NCBI GenBank assembly: GCA_031772625.1
Contig: CM062816.1
Span: 1,669,337,058-1,669,401,057, forward strand
Direction: 5' to 3'
DNA from: Pinus tabuliformis
Taxonomy: Eukaryota > Streptophyta > Pinopsida > Pinales > Pinaceae
Length of the DNA: 64,000 nt
Part shown: positions 22,888 through 35,537 of the stretch, piece by piece
How the letters are laid out: every line of letters begins with the position of its first letter
Position numbering within the stretch: the stretch's first letter is position 1
Translations under genes and position numbers: made by a program
Notes under the pieces: generated by a model
Seen by the model: only the letters and a program-made list of their open reading frames with translations
What the model was told of the DNA's origin: nothing
Databases searched by the model: none

Positions 22888-23620
22888 TCAAGTTCTTGTG
22901 TGAGAATGGCATGGGAATGAGAAAGAACTAAAGGAGATGGGTTTGATCCATAATGGCTCCTTCAACTCCCCTTCAAAGGTCCTTTCCATTTCTTCTGCTC
23001 TAATCTCGTCATGTCTTAAGCAAGAGGCTAATGCCAACAATTGTGCATTCCCCAAGTAAGGATTGAGGTCCCATACGGGCATATCAGAGAGGACAAGGTT
23101 ATGCATATATAATTCAACCAAATTTTCTTTTTCCTCCATGATACACTTCATGAAAAGTCCTATGAAGTGTTTATTGTATTGCAACAATATGGTCCCTCTT
23201 TGGGATATCTGATTAATTTAGAATCTGCACCATTCATTTTTTAGGAACAATGAATATGCCTTTGATGGCTGCCTATAATTGGTAGCTTCTAATGAAATAT
23301 GTGCCATGGTTCCTAATGATGTTTCCATTGTTGAAATCTGAACAACTTTTTCTTTTAAAAATCCTTATGCTTGTTGTAATTGGCTCCTTAGATATTGGTT
23401 TTCCTTCTCAAGGGGTTCCCTTTTGCTGGATTCTTCTATTCTTAGGAAGGTAATTTACTCCTTGACTTTGTTGACTTCATTCTCCATGCTGGCAAGATCC
23501 ACCACCCCATTATCTTGGGAAATTATTTTCCACCTTTGGGTTTCTACTTTTCCTTCTCCACCTCAATCATCAGGCGAGGTACTAGATGTGCAAGTGTCAC
23601 TCTTCTTGACATCCCTAGAG
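22888..23620 (-). pseudogene. Unidentified coding remnant with coiled-coil N-part, copy A
   Basis: A 99-residue ORF (MLQYNKHFIGLFMKCIMEEK... DMPVWDLNPYLG...) is preceded on the same strand by a heptad-like stretch (ENEVNKVKE ... REPLEKENQYLRSQLQQA) with a few stops. I do not recognise the family. It could be a gag-like or plant-mobile-domain-like remnant. The ORF is kept, with few changes, in copy B (59,648-59,947). Near 22,633-22,650 the minus strand has TGGTATTAGAG, resembling a copia primer site, so this region may belong to a minus-strand retroelement. Confidence 0.4.
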
Positions 23621-24531
23621 TGTTGAAATTGTAACTAGTGTTTGTCTTCATAACGTAATATAATTTTATCATTGACATATTTATTATTATTATATTTTAT
23701 TTTGTGTCGAAGCATGTTCTTCATGCTCAAAGAGTCAAAAAGAGAAAATAATTTATTATGAGTCAAAATAAATTTTATTTGAGTTATGTCTCATTTGGCA
23801 ATTTGAAAGAAAAGAATTTGAAATTTATTTTTGAGTCAAAGAGTCAACACAAAGACCAAGTTAGCCCTCTTTGGACAAGTTGGCCTATGGTGCACCTATT
23901 CGACCCTCCTAGACAGCGATATATAAGAGTCAGCTTGACGTCTGGGAAGACCATTCATTTCATAATATCATACATAGATTTTTGCACCTAATCAAAAAGA
24001 AAGAAATTCAAAGTCTAAGGAGAAGAGTAAAAAGTCAAAGAAGAGAGAAAATAAAGTTTTTTGCCTTGTTTCTATTCACATGTGTGAATTTTTTGTGGAA
24101 TATTTGAGGTAACTACATGGCTGAAATTCGACCTCTATTGTAGGACCAAAAATTCTATGATTTTTACAATATTTTAGGAAGTTTGACCAATGTTGACTTT
24201 CATTGACTTTGACTTGCTAGAGGAGACTCTGAGGAGAGTTGACTTGGAACCTTTGTGGAATTAAGGTCTTTGTGTTGCTTTTGGATATCTCATTTTAATC
24301 TAATTCTAGAAGAAGAGGATTATTAGGTTTTCCCCCTTGTGGGGCTTTTTCCTGGCTTGGATCCTAAATCTTGGTGTCTCTTGTTTCTTTGTGATATTTA
24401 TATTTTTGTACATTTGTGTAATTGCTTGATGAAGAAGACATAATAAATAACAAAGAAAATAACTAACATTCATAATTAATTATCAAGAATAGAAATCAAG
24501 CATCATCTCTATTACACTTGGTTTCTCAACA
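23621..24531 (+). repeat. Copia-2 5' LTR (copy A)
   Basis: 911 bp from tgttgaaattgtaact to ...tttctcaaca, with a TATA box (gatatataagag) near 23,920. It is followed immediately by a tRNA-iMet-type primer site. The same LTR recurs at 60,381-63,873, where a 2.57 kb insertion interrupts it. I chose the start at the first TG...CA-compatible position; there is no polypurine tract upstream. Confidence 0.7.
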
Positions 24532-24543
24532 TGGTATTCGAGC
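24532..24543 (+). other. Copia-2 primer-binding site
   Basis: TGGTATTCGAGC directly follows the LTR end. It is the initiator tRNA-Met type with one or two mismatches. Confidence 0.8.
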
Positions 24544-24821
24544 TAAGGTAAAAGGAAGGCAACTTGAAGATCACAACTTGTTGGAATATTTAAAGACACT
24601 ATTGCAACAATTATCTCTCTCTTTATCAAAGAAAATAAAGAAGGTTTGAAGATCATATTGTTGAATACATCTTCATAGAAACCATCACTCACTTGAGGAT
24701 ATCATTGAAGGCTCTTAGAAATATTGTCATAAAATAACTCTACCTCACTCATCAACATCTTGAATACATTCTTATAACAATTTCTCATTCTTTGACAAGT
24801 AATTACTCTTCTATACTCCAT

Positions 24822-25129
24822 GTCTAATCCTCCTAACCAGATGGCATCTATTTGTAAGGAAAAAAAATTGATGAAGCTTCTAACTTTAAGGCTTAGAAAA
24901 AGAAAATTCATTTGTTCTCAAAGAAAAGTCATGCAATTTGTTGAAGGGATAGTTTCAAGACAATACAAGAACAACGCTCAAGAAGTGGCCAAATACAATA
25001 AGGGATAAATTAGAGCTCAAAGGATTCTCTTTGAGTCTATCAAATATCATCTTATCTCTTTTGTTTCATATTTTCCTACATCTAAAGAAGTCAATGATAA
25101 ATTGATCAAATTATATTTTTTCAATACTA
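24822..25129 (+). pseudogene. Copia-2 gag, 5' part (interrupted by E1)
   Basis: The frame from MSNPPNQMA runs through one stop into SKEVNDKLIKLYFFNT, the start of the UBN2 region of a copia Gag. It breaks at the E1 insertion and resumes at 35,538 with SQKISLRNQIYGTRM, the next residues expected in that domain. Confidence 0.75.
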
Positions 25130-25149
25130 AATAATGCAAACTTTGAAAC
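25130..25149 (+). repeat. E1 terminal inverted repeat, methyltransferase side
   Basis: Matches the E1 right end and both E2 ends. Beyond the first 20 bp it continues to match only the methyltransferase-side end of E2 for well over 60 bp, so the two ends of the element are distinct outside the short shared repeat. Confidence 0.9.
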
Positions 25150-25441
25150 ATGAACTGATACGGTTACTTGTTTCGTAGAGATAGCAAAAAAATGACCCGA
25201 TTTTGAAAAGGGGCAATGCAAAACACACTTATTTTTTTTAGAGCAGATTTTGGCACTTTAATTTTTTTATGTACATTATGTTTTAGAATGTTAGTGGCTT
25301 GCATGCTGATTTTAAAAAGTGGTGATTCTCCATCAGGCCATTTTTTTAAAAGACCTATTTTTTGACTTCAAATTTTCTAATGTATGAAATGTAAATAATT
25401 ATTTTCTAAATTTAAATTTTTTTGAAGTGGTCTTCTTCTTC

Positions 25442-25445
<4 letters not shown>

Positions 25446-25478
<33 letters not shown>

Positions 25479-25490
25479 TATATAGATTGA
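25446..25490. repeat. (TA)n microsatellite
   Basis: An uninterrupted TA run followed by GATATATAG variants in the subterminal part of E1. It is absent at the matching place in E2. Confidence 0.9.
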
Positions 25491-26011
25491 TATATATTAT
25501 AGTGAGGTTTTTATTGTTTTGCATATTTAAAGAAGGTGGTTTATATTTTGAAGTTTCAATATTCTACATATTTATACATCGTTAATTAATTTTTCAATGC
25601 ACATGAAATAATTGTCTCTTAAAAACAATAATTTTTAGCAATTGACATAAAAATAACTATTTTCAACATAAATATAACTAAAAATTTATACATTTTGATA
25701 ATTTTTTGTAAATTTTTGCTAGAAATGACATGTCAAAATCACAATTTTAATAGGAAATTTTTAACTAAAAATGGTTAAATAATAGTTTTTTGTATGAATT
25801 TCATGTCAAAAAAAAACAATAATCACTGTTTTTTTCAAAAATAATGATTAACATAAAAATTAATGCGAAAATTGCGTAATACAAATATTGAACACGTAAC
25901 AACATTAATTGAATGCTTATTCTTCTCATAAAATGTCAAAGTCAAAACATTACAAGTATAACTAATTAATTGTTAAAAAAAATGAGCTTGATTTCCAAGC
26001 ACAACTTAAAT

Positions 26012-29000
26012 TTAATCAACAATATCACATAATCCAAACTCTTCATCCTCTAGAGTATCATCATTGTCTTCTTCCGCAATATTTTCTGCTTCATTTTCTT
26101 CTTCTAATGGATCTTTGATGTATGCAAATCTCCCAATGTATGTCTCTCCAATCATTCCATGTAATGGTGGTTGAGGTTCTTTTTCCTTTTTTGCCACACG
26201 TGATTCACTAAAGTCCTCTTTCTTCAACCCAATTTCTTGCGTTGCATCTGGAAGAAATTGAAGAGCATTAATTCTTTGCTGAATAAAATTGCACTATACT
26301 GGATCTTTTCAATGACAATGCAATTTCTTCCTTTTTGAAGGCAACATGCTAGTGTTGTACTTGATTATCAAGCACAAAAGAAATAATGAAGTAAATTAGT
26401 ACAATGACATATAAATTAATAAAGAAGATATTGAAATTCAATTCCATATAATAAAACTTCCATGAGTCAGAAAATAAATCCATAACCCAATCTCTTTCAT
26501 TTGAACATATGTCTATAAGTTAGTTAATCAATCACTGTGGTTTTTGATAAATGTTAACTATCTCTCCTTTTGCTTCTTTGTCTTCATATGTTATTTTTCT
26601 CACAACAACATCATAAGCCAGTACTTGGCCATGACTCTTTCCATCTACCTTGGCCATGACTCTTTCCATCTACCTGATTAAAAATCATAGACATATAACT
26701 ATCAACTTTTCCTAACTATCAATATGGATGAACTCATAATCATTTACAAATGGTTGATCTTCACGGTTAAGAAGATTTGAATTTTGCATGTAACATGAAA
26801 TAGTAAAAGTTCAATTAACTTGACATAAATGAATTTTTTAACATTAATGAAATATACATTTTCAACGTCTTACCATGTAAGTTGCATCCTTGAGTTTGTT
26901 TTCCCCTTGAAGCTTGACAATAACATTGCTTGCGTGTCTGAATGAATAATGGTGATGATGTGACTTCTAGAAACCTCACAACCACTTTACTAAGAGCTTG
27001 ATAAGAATAAGGGTCACTATCATAGTCAATGTTTGGGATATTGAAACCATGGGGAATATCTGCAATAACTAGGACATAATCCCTTTTAGGTGTGAGTTTA
27101 GTAATGTCTTCACAGTCGCCTTGTATTACTTGATATTGAATAGTGTCAAGCCCATTCCAAATGAAATGAGTAAGAGTTGGATCAAATTCAATATTCCTAA
27201 GGCGTTGCTTCTTCAGTCTTTCAATCCTAATTTTCTCAATAAAGGTTCTGAAACTATCTGGTGCTCCATTTGCATCCTTCCTCATATTTAATAAAATAAA
27301 CAAATATATGTATAAGTTATAAAATAAAAATAGTATACATATGAATAAAAATGAATGTATAAATCAACATACCTTTTTAAATGCAAGATAAAAAAAAAAT
27401 TAGTGTTGATGTAGAACTTGAATCTGGATAGTTGCGTACAATGTCATCCCAGCTAACTTCATTCAACAATTTAACCATCTGTTCTTTTATTTTCATGTAA
27501 ACTTTGGGATTGTATAGATAAAGTAAAAAAAGTTAATATAATGATATGTATAACAAATACTACCAAGAACAATATGTTATATTTAAAAGAAAATTATAAT
27601 ATAGAAATAAGTAAAAATTATTCAACAAACTTACTTTTGAAATTCCTTAGACATTTCCTCCAATAATAATTCCCTTGACTTCACACGAGATAATATTGCT
27701 TTGACAAGTTTTTCATCCTCCACTCCTTGCAATGATGCCCAAGGTGTGATAGTTATATCTTCTGGAAGCTGCTCCATTTCAAAACCTGATTTATTGTTGC
27801 TACATATCAATGGTTTAGACCTTTTGGTCTTCTGGTTTTTAATGCCAATTTTCTCCCACATGCTAAAAATATCATTAATCAATTCCCATATCTCTGCAGT
27901 TCTAAATGGCAACTGGAAAATGTTATCACTACCTCTGAATAAATCAATATTTATTATGTCGCCTTTTGATTTGATTTTCTCCTCAATTTGATAGCCTATT
28001 TCCGTACAACATTCCTTCCTGAAATCTACAGTAACATTTATCTTATCCCCAATACATTTTTCTTCAAACTCACTATGAATAAATCTAACCCTTTGGATGA
28101 AATTCTAGACATCCTATATTCATTATCTGAATTATGATCCCATTCCTCTAACTTTGCTTTTGTATCTGATAAACCAACATAAATGATACATTTCATTGTT
28201 GCAAAACGTGGGTTATTGGGATATTCCTCCATCAATTGTCTTTGAGCTTCTACAGAATGGTTCCCCCCAAGCACATAATAATTGTATTCAAAACATTTTG
28301 ACTTATCAAATGCTTCTTTGTTGGGAACTTGAAATGGATCAACAAGAAGCACAAATTAACCACATGAGCATATGGATGTTACCTCATCAATGTCTTCAAG
28401 TTGTGAACATGCAGGTGGTGTGGCTTTCTGATTTCATATTTACATTATCATTCACTTGCCTTATAGATTTGTCTCACATTAAGCTAAAATGTACGACCAC
28501 CCTCAATTAAGTTGGTCTTTTTCAATACCTATCAAATGGCATTTTGTTTTATTTTAATAATGCCATCCTCTAAATCAGCTCTTGGTGTAATGATTTCTAT
28601 GCTTTTTTTTGAAGTTTCACTAGGATCTTCACTATTGGTAATGACTACTTGAGAATGTTCAACTTTATTTTTCTTCCTCATAACATTTTCATCATTAACT
28701 AGAATAGATTTATTCTAGGGCATTGTTACTTTTGGTCTTTTACGACTATTCTCCTTTCCAACATTAGTTCCAATGTCATCCTCAGTAATGCCAACATATT
28801 CTTCAGTGTCAGTTTCAACTTCCTCATCTTCAAAAGTAACCTATCTACCTTTGCTAATTTATCCACTAGAGGCATTTTTTTTTTCCTGATCCTTAGGATG
28901 TAGTTTTGTAGCATCATGAATTACTACCTTTTGCTTCTTTTCCATATCTTCTTCTGACACTGAGTAAAAACTGTTGATGACATTCATAACATCATGCTCT

Positions 29001-29592
29001 TGAAATGAATGCCTCCCAATGTAATTAAACACTTTCAACAAAATTATATCAAACAAAATATCACATGTCAATAAAAGCTACTTTATAAAAATATAATGAG
29101 ACAGTTACAATAACGCAAAACAAAAATATAAATAACAATACTTACAATAGTTTATGTCATCTCATTTACGATTTGTTTACACAACTTTGTAGATACCTCT
29201 CTCGTGTCATACAATGAATATACCAACTGATACTTAATCCTTTCATGTGACTTGGGCGGTTTTGTAAGTATATAAAAAACTTCACTGTCCGGTACCGAAC
29301 ACATGTCTATGGCCTTTCCCAACACCTCATAAATTCCACTATCATTAGGTATATCAACATATAGATATATATGCACATCTTTTCTTTCTCTTTCTTTCAC
29401 ATACCATACATTTTCTGGAAGTTTCACCTCTTTTGATTTCTTCTAGTATGAAATCGTCTCCTTATCGTTTGAGGCACTTGAAAGATTTGTAGCTATTAGC
29501 TCAGGTTTCGTTCATTCAACAATGATTTTTGAGGATCCACCTTTAACCGTCTTTGGTCCAGAAAGATTCACAGAAATCTTCTTTGATGCCAT
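26012..29592 (-). pseudogene. E1 ParB-domain / beta-class DNA methyltransferase (degenerate)
   Basis: The gene mirrors the E2 copy exon by exon. From the N-terminus it has a ~150-residue domain of unknown type (WYVKERERKDVHIYLYVDIP ... SLYDTREVSTKLC), an acidic/Lys linker and a ParB-like segment (VDPFQVPNKEAFDKSK ... VLGGNHSVEAQRQL). A helical region follows, then the methyltransferase with motif IV as ADIPHGFNIPNIDYDSDPYS. The QKP/motif I block is disrupted in this copy, and the C-tail is acidic (EDEEFGLCDIVD). Exon 1 is 29,146-29,592, and the acceptor before 29,045 has lost its AG. A TGA at codon 27 (29,512-29,514) is shared with E2. Bacterial and phage proteins pair ParB folds with beta-class methylases; the eukaryotic transposon setting is the odd point. 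Confidence 0.85.
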
Positions 29593-29741
29593 TTTTCTGC
29601 AAAAAAAGACACATATATAAATCAGTAAATTATAAAAAAATAATAGCTTAAATTAACTAACAAAACGGTCAATGATAATTAATTTTTTAAAACATACCAA
29701 TTTAAAAGAAAAAAAACTGAATAAGAAATTTAAAAATACAG

Positions 29742-30135
29742 CCCCCTGCCGCCCCACCTTGGAAATTGGTTTGCCACCCAGGCCGGTCATTGGGCTGTCA
29801 GGGTGGGGCGAGGGACCGAGTGCCAGCCCCCCCCACCCCACCTTAGCGGCCCAACAGCTGCCCACCCTCCCCATCCCCATCCCCCCCACCCCACCGCAGT
29901 GGCCCAACAACCCATTGAGTTAGGGTGGGGGGGGGGGGTTGGCGCCCAGTCCTCCGTCCCACCCTGATAGCCCAATGGCCTACCGCCCCAGCCGGACGTT
30001 GGGCTGCCAGGATGGGGTGGGGGTTGTGCGCTAGCCTCCTCACCCCACCTTGGTCGACTGTTGGGTTGCCGGGGTGGGGCGGGGGCTGGGCCGCCAGCCC
30101 CCCGCCGTCCCCCATCGGCACATCGGGCCCACCAC
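29742..30135. repeat. E1 GC-rich palindromic tract in the methyltransferase 5' UTR intron
   Basis: ~390 bp of C-rich and G-rich runs (ccccccccaccccacc, ggtgggggggggggttgg) in which sense and antisense versions of a ggggtggg...ttgggctg unit alternate. It is set in DNA that is otherwise very AT-rich. It occupies the same place as the 2.1 kb tract of E2. ORFs here are low-complexity artefacts. Confidence 0.85.
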
Positions 30136-30758
30136 ACCCACTTCGAACGTAGTGGGTAAATCTATATCATTGAAATTTTTAATTTCTAAAAAACAATAAA
30201 TTTCATTAAACTTATTTAATTTTAAAATTTGCACATAGCAAAAAAAGAAAATAACTTTTCAAATGTGATAATCCTCTGTTGAATATGTTGTTGATAACAA
30301 TGTAGCTGCTCCACAAATCCGCTCCAAGTCTTTTAACAAACCTCGAAAAACGTTGATGTGATATGAAGAATAGTGATAATGAAATTTATTAAATAGCGGA
30401 GATTACAAATTTTTTTTTACCGTACGATTAATGTGGGATTAATTTGTTTTTTATAAATTTAATGACGTAAATTTTGTTATGGCGAAATAGGGAACTATGA
30501 TAAAGTGAACATTACATAATTGTTTTATAGCATGGTGAATATGGGATTAATTTGTTTTAGAAAGTATAATAAAAATTAAAAAAAAAAAACATTCAATTGT
30601 CTAGTAAATATTATATAGTTTAAGTAATAAATTAATTTAGGTAAAAGATTAGTTTACAATTTTAATTTAAAAGATTTATTTCATAGGAAAATTTTAGTTA
30701 AAATGTTTCAATAAATTGTAGTAGAAAATTATGGAGGGAAATACATGAAACGAAAATT

Positions 30759-33700
30759 TTGGAGGAAAATTTTCATTATTTAAGCTATATATTATCATTA
30801 GGAGAGTCTACATTTGTATCATTCAACCTCTTATGTTTGAAAGGCATGGATTCTTCTAATAGTGAAGATTCACTTTGTGAAGCATCAACATCTTCGTCGC
30901 GTAACAACTCTATTCATATTGATGAATATAACGGAAATTCTTCCACTGTGAATAGAGAGTCAATTTGTACACTTAGTCCTAATCCTAAGGACTATGAGAG
31001 AAGCACTTATGAAGATCATGATGAAGAATTTCAAAAGAATGGAGTGTCACAGTGTCCACTTAGTCTTAATCTTATGGACTATGAGAGTAGCAGTGATGAA
31101 GAGCATGATGACGAATTTCAAAAGAATGGAGTGTCACGATGTCCACTTAGTCCTAATCCTATGGACTATGAGAGTAGCAGTGATGAAGAATTTCAAAAGA
31201 ATGGAGTGTCACAGTGTCCACTTAGTCCTAACCCTATGGACTATGACAACAACAGTGATGAAGAGCATGATGAAAAATTTCAAAAGAATGGAGAGTCACG
31301 GTGTCCATTTAGTCCTAATCCTATGGACTATGACAACAGTAGTGATGAAGAGCATGATGAAAAATTTCAAAAAAATTGAGTGTCACAGTGTCCATTTAGT
31401 CCTAATCCTATGGACTATGAGAGCAGCAGTGAAAAAGAGCATGATGAAGAATTTCAAATGAATAGAGTGTCACAATGTCCTCTTATTCCTAATCCTATGG
31501 ACTATGAAAGCTGCAATGATGAAGAATTTCAAAAGAATGAAGTGTCACGGTGTCCACTTAGTCCTAATCCTATGGACTATGAGAGCAACAATCATGAAGA
31601 GCATGATGAAGAATTTCAAATGAATAGAGTGTCCCAGTGTCCACTTAGTCCTAATCCTATGGACTATGAAAGCAACGGTGATGAAGAACATGATAAATAA
31701 TTTCAAATCCTATGGACTATGAGAGCAGAAGTGATGAAGAACATGATGAAATTTTAAAATAAATAAAGAGTCACAGTTTCCACTTAGTCCTAATCCTAAG
31801 GACTATGAGAGTAGCAGTGAAAAAGGGTAGGATGTGGAACTTTCAGTAAGTAAACAGTCACATTTTCGATGTAGTACTAATCCTATGGACTATGAGAGCA
31901 GCACTGACAATGCACATGAGGAAGAATATCCAATAAACATCGAGTCAAATTTTCCATTTAGTCCTAATTCTAAGGACTATGACAATAGCACTGAAGAAGG
32001 GGAAGATGAAGAATATCCTCCAAGTCAGTGTTTCAAAAGCACAGATGATCATAGTGAGGATAACATTCCTCAGAATGATGATGAAAATGCTTATACAAAT
32101 GATGATCTAATGATGGAGATGTTGCCAGGAAATATTGTATGGAGGAGTAGGAGAAGACCTTTTCGTATCAATCCAAGATGTTCTAGTTATACAAGGGGTA
32201 GAGCAGAATATCTAACGAGAAGAATTTCTATCAGCGCTCTCATTTCAAGTGAATTTTGTCAAAAATATTGCTTGAAACATATGGTTCAAGTTTGGATTAG
32301 AGAAAAGGAAGAGATATTTGTCGATGAATAAAAGCATGCAAAATTCTTATTTAGTGGGGTGCATGCAATCTACATTGTCAGGTTATGATTGTCATATTGG
32401 GTCTTTATTTATCTGTAGAAAGGATTTCAAAATGTTTCATTCAATGGGTAATTTTTGTCTCTCAAGAATCCAATAAAATTTGGAAAAGGATCCCACATTT
32501 TATTTAGAAGTACGTCATAAACGACAGTTTGGGCCATTATCAAATACTGCAATGTCATGGATTAAATATTTATTTTCAAAGCATGGAGAATGTATGCCAA
32601 AATAGAGAGACAATACATATTCCAGATAATTTCTCAAGACAAGAAATCTACAACTTATACAAATAATATGCAGAAGGTGCTGAGGGACATGGTCGATTTA
32701 TTACATATCAATATTTTGTGAAGGTATGGAAGAAAGAATTCAATAATGTCTGTATTCCTAAGAAGACAAGGATGGGGATTTGCGATACATGTGGTTCTCT
32801 TAAATAAAAAAGGGATAAATGTGAAGGTTCAGAAAGAAGTAATCATTCATAACTTTAACTTTTAAAACCGTATAGTCCTCAACTATGAAAATGTATATCT
32901 TAATGACTTTCTTTTATGTTTTGTAGATTCCATTGTCAAAGAACTTTAGGAGCATCATGAACAACAAACAAGTGAAAGGAAAAATTTGTACAAACATCGA
33001 AAGAAGTGTTATGACAATCTGAATAAATATTTGGGTTTGATAATTGATGGTATATACCAGAAGAAAACACTTTTACCACATTTTTTTCGCACACCCAAAA
33101 ATTTACAAGAGGAAAACTTTATTCAGTATCACTTGGTCAGCTGTATGGTCTTTAATGGGAAAATGGTGCCAAAGGTGTACTTCACAGCTCCAAATACTCA
33201 TAACGATGCAAATATGACAATAACCATAATTCATGATGTGCTTTGTCATTGGTCTGGTAATCTTCCTGAAGTTTTGTATCTACAATTGGACAATGCTTGC
33301 CATGAAAACAAAAATCAGATTGTTTTTGGATATCTAAACATGCTTGTTGAATTGAGAATTTTTCAGAAGGTAAAGGTTGGTTTCCTTCTTGTTGGGCACA
33401 CTCATGATCATATTGATTAGATGTTCAATCGTTTTTTAGTCACATTGAGGAGGAAGGAAGTTGGGAGCTTGCCATCATTAATTGAATGTATTAAGAAATC
33501 ATACATGCCAAAGCCTACTTTTGATGTGTTGGAAGAAACTGTTGACATGCAAAGGTTTATTATGGGATCACATGGTGAGGAGAAGTGCATTGAACAACTT
33601 AATGACATTAGCTTCCAACATCAATTTCGTATCAAAAAAATTGATGGGAAAACACTAATATGGGGCAAGAAGCATTCAACTACTGCAGAATGGTTACCAT

Positions 33701-34712
33701 CATCAGGTTTGGAATTTTTGAAGTTCATTCTAGATCATCTAATATTTGCATCAAATATATTGTTATTACAATCAGTTTCTGAATTTCATAGTGCACGCAA
33801 ATAGAACAGAAATATAAATTACTCTAATTGTCTAAAAGAAATTAAAAAATGTATTAGATATACATATGAGTACTTTGACATTGTTGATTCAGTTTGGTGG
33901 GAGTCCTTTTTCAATAATCAAAGTGATATCATTTCAATAACAACAAATGAAGATATACCTTTGAAAAATCCATTTATTTGGCCACAAAAAGTGTCAAATG
34001 AACATGAGGAAAGAAGCATTGTTGAACAGAAACAATCTCAAGGTATTATTAATTCTTCATAGGCAGAGGAAAGAGAGATGTATATTGGTTCCAGAAGATC
34101 TCGTGCACAACGTGAAGCCATGGAATACCTTTATAAGGGTTCAGTACAGGATATTAAGGAGGGTTGCATGGTCGTAGTGCCAGCAGATGGAGATCCCAAT
34201 GGCTATCCATTCTAGGTTGCTAAGGTTATAAAGGTCATTACAGAAAATGAAGATGTTACAAGTGTTGAAGTACATTGGTATGCCACAAATACACACCCAT
34301 TCAATGGTGTGTATAAGCTAGAGATGGTAGCTGACAAAAAAATTGGTGGAAAGAGAAAAATAAAGGGTACAAATATAAATCGTCGCCGCAAAGACCTCTT
34401 AAAATTGGAGGATGTTGACATAATTGTTTATGACTTCAACTTAACAAAGAAAGGAACTCTTCGCTCTTCAAGACGATAGAGATTCTGAAAATGTTGTTAC
34501 CAGAAGGAACAATGTTGAGATGGGATTTTGTTGAAACCAGTCGTAGATCCAGAAGAATTTTGAAACCTGAAATGGTGGGCATGCATGTGGACTTAGATGG
34601 GGCACTAGTTGATGAAAGAGTAGAATATGGAACATCTTCGTCTGCATCCAGTCATTCATCTGAAGATGTGAATTCTGATGGTGTGCAAGAAAATATGAGT
34701 GATTTTGAATAA
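30759..34712 (+). pseudogene. E1 DUF7869-like DDE transposase (degenerate)
   Basis: The N-terminal part is a Ser/Asp/Glu-rich tail built of ~29-residue repeats. A zinc-binding region follows (CCQKDC in E2, CQKYC here; later CxxC...C), then an RNase H-like core with Asp in LIIDG (33,046), Asp in YLQLDN (33,289) and the signature FLLVGHTHDHID (ends 33,417). A C-terminal module with YPF*VAKVIKV ... VEVHWYATNTHPFNGVY resembles a Tudor/BAH-type fold. One intron is inferred at ~32,840-32,926 (acceptor TTTTGTAG; the donor is mutated). Stops at 31,378, 31,697, 33,418, 34,063 and elsewhere show it is dead. The family assignment is from memory of the VGHTHxxID signature. Confidence 0.85.
30961..32030 (+). 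repeat. E1 coding tandem repeat (87-bp unit, ~13 copies)
   Basis: The unit encodes roughly CPLSPNPMDYESSSDEEHDE + EFQKNGVSx. Two copies lack 12 bp and the last three are more diverged. The repeat is in frame with the transposase N-terminus and would give a long acidic, phosphorylatable tail. Confidence 0.9.
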
Positions 34713-35249
34713 TTGTCTAAGACAGTTTATATAATTGATGTTTGCATAATATCTTGAAATAAAAATTTTGATTTCCATATGGTGTTAAATCAGAAGTTAT
34801 GAGTCATTTTTATGTTGCTGGATTATATGTTTTAATTATGATGATTTTTATTGTTTAGAATATCTACAATGAAACAATAAATTAGAGATATAATGTATGT
34901 TTCATTCAATCTACAAATAATGACATTTTGAATATTTTAGTCATGTAATTTTTTCATAATGTCATGGTTTTTTAATTTTATGGCTGAAAATTTTCCAAAT
35001 TTTTTTGTATCTTTAATGTTATGATTGAAAACAATTAGAATTTTAGCAATCTTTAGTGTCATGTTATTATATGTTAACAACATGGATGAAAACTAATAGA
35101 ATTTTAATGTGTTTCAGATCCTACTACTTTATTTTTATCATCATTACTATAACATGTTGAAATTATACTTAGGAAAGAAAAGTGTTATTCTAGCAAAAAC
35201 ATTAGTGTGTTTTTTCCTCAAAAATGGTTTATTTTTGTAGATAAAAATT

Positions 35250-35460
35250 CAGTTTTACTGGCATTTTTTAAAAATGTTGGAAATTGACCCTAAAAAAAAC
35301 CATCATTTGAGTATCTACACTTTTCATTTTCAGGGTGTTTTTTTGCACAATTTTTGGACAAAAAATGTGTTTTCACTGCCATTTTTAAAACATGTTCAAA
35401 ATTGACCCTAAAAAAAAACATTGCTTCAACATACACACTTTTCGTTTTTAGCATTGCTTT
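35250..35460 (+). repeat. E1 subterminal direct repeats
   Basis: A ~120-bp motif appears twice, with the shared core gttcaaaattgaccctaaaa and a cacttttc element. The same motif occurs near the matching end of E2 (36,105-36,290). Subterminal repeats are typical transposase-binding sites, which is an inference here. Confidence 0.65.
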
Positions 35461-35513
35461 TCATTCTTTTTGGGGTTTTTTGGCTAGAGTTCTTGTTTTG
35501 AGTTTATGTTCCC

Positions 35514-35533
35514 ATTTCAAAGTTTACATTTTT
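35514..35533 (-). repeat. E1 terminal inverted repeat, transposase side
   Basis: The reverse complement reads AAAAATGTAAACTTTGAAAT. It adjoins the second ACTA. The following ~100 bp inward match the E2 transposase-side end. Confidence 0.9.
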
Positions 35534-35537
35534 ACTA

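Larger units (their letters stand above)
18590..24660 (+). repeat. ~6 kb duplicated segment, copy A
   Basis: It matches 55,343-64,000 in the same orientation from caaacctcagctcttcat onward, with only a few differences per hundred bases by eye. The only large gap is the 2.57 kb insertion present in copy B. It contains an LTR-like block, a UPF1 retropseudogene (minus), an unidentified coding remnant (minus), and a full copia LTR with primer site (plus). The match continues to the right edge of the window, so the true end in copy A lies beyond 24,660. Confidence 0.92.
25130..35533 (+). mobile_element. E1: 10.4 kb DNA transposon with DDE transposase and ParB-DNA methyltransferase
   Basis: The ends are 20-bp inverted repeats (AATAATGCAAACTTTGAAAC on the left; the right end reverse-complemented reads AAAAATGTAAACTTTGAAAT). 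The flanking ACTA is a 4-bp target duplication (25,126-25,129 and 35,534-35,537), possibly TACTA. Deleting the element and one ACTA joins a copia gag frame without a break. Two genes run divergently from a GC-rich centre: the methyltransferase leftward and the transposase rightward. Both have stops, so E1 is dead. The superfamily is not one I can name; the transposase belongs to the group annotated DUF7869. E2 is a diverged second copy in opposite orientation. Confidence 0.9.

Noticed and set aside
29653..30152. Gly/Trp/Pro-rich ORFs on both strands in E1
   Set aside because: Same cause as in E2: low-complexity GC-rich repeat.
30994..31461. 155-codon ORF of similar Met-rich repeats in E1
   Set aside because: Out-of-frame shadow of the same repeat.
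30961..32030. CRISPR-like array of regular repeats
   Set aside because: The spacing is regular only because the repeat is a contiguous 87-bp coding unit. There are no unique spacers and this is a plant sequence.
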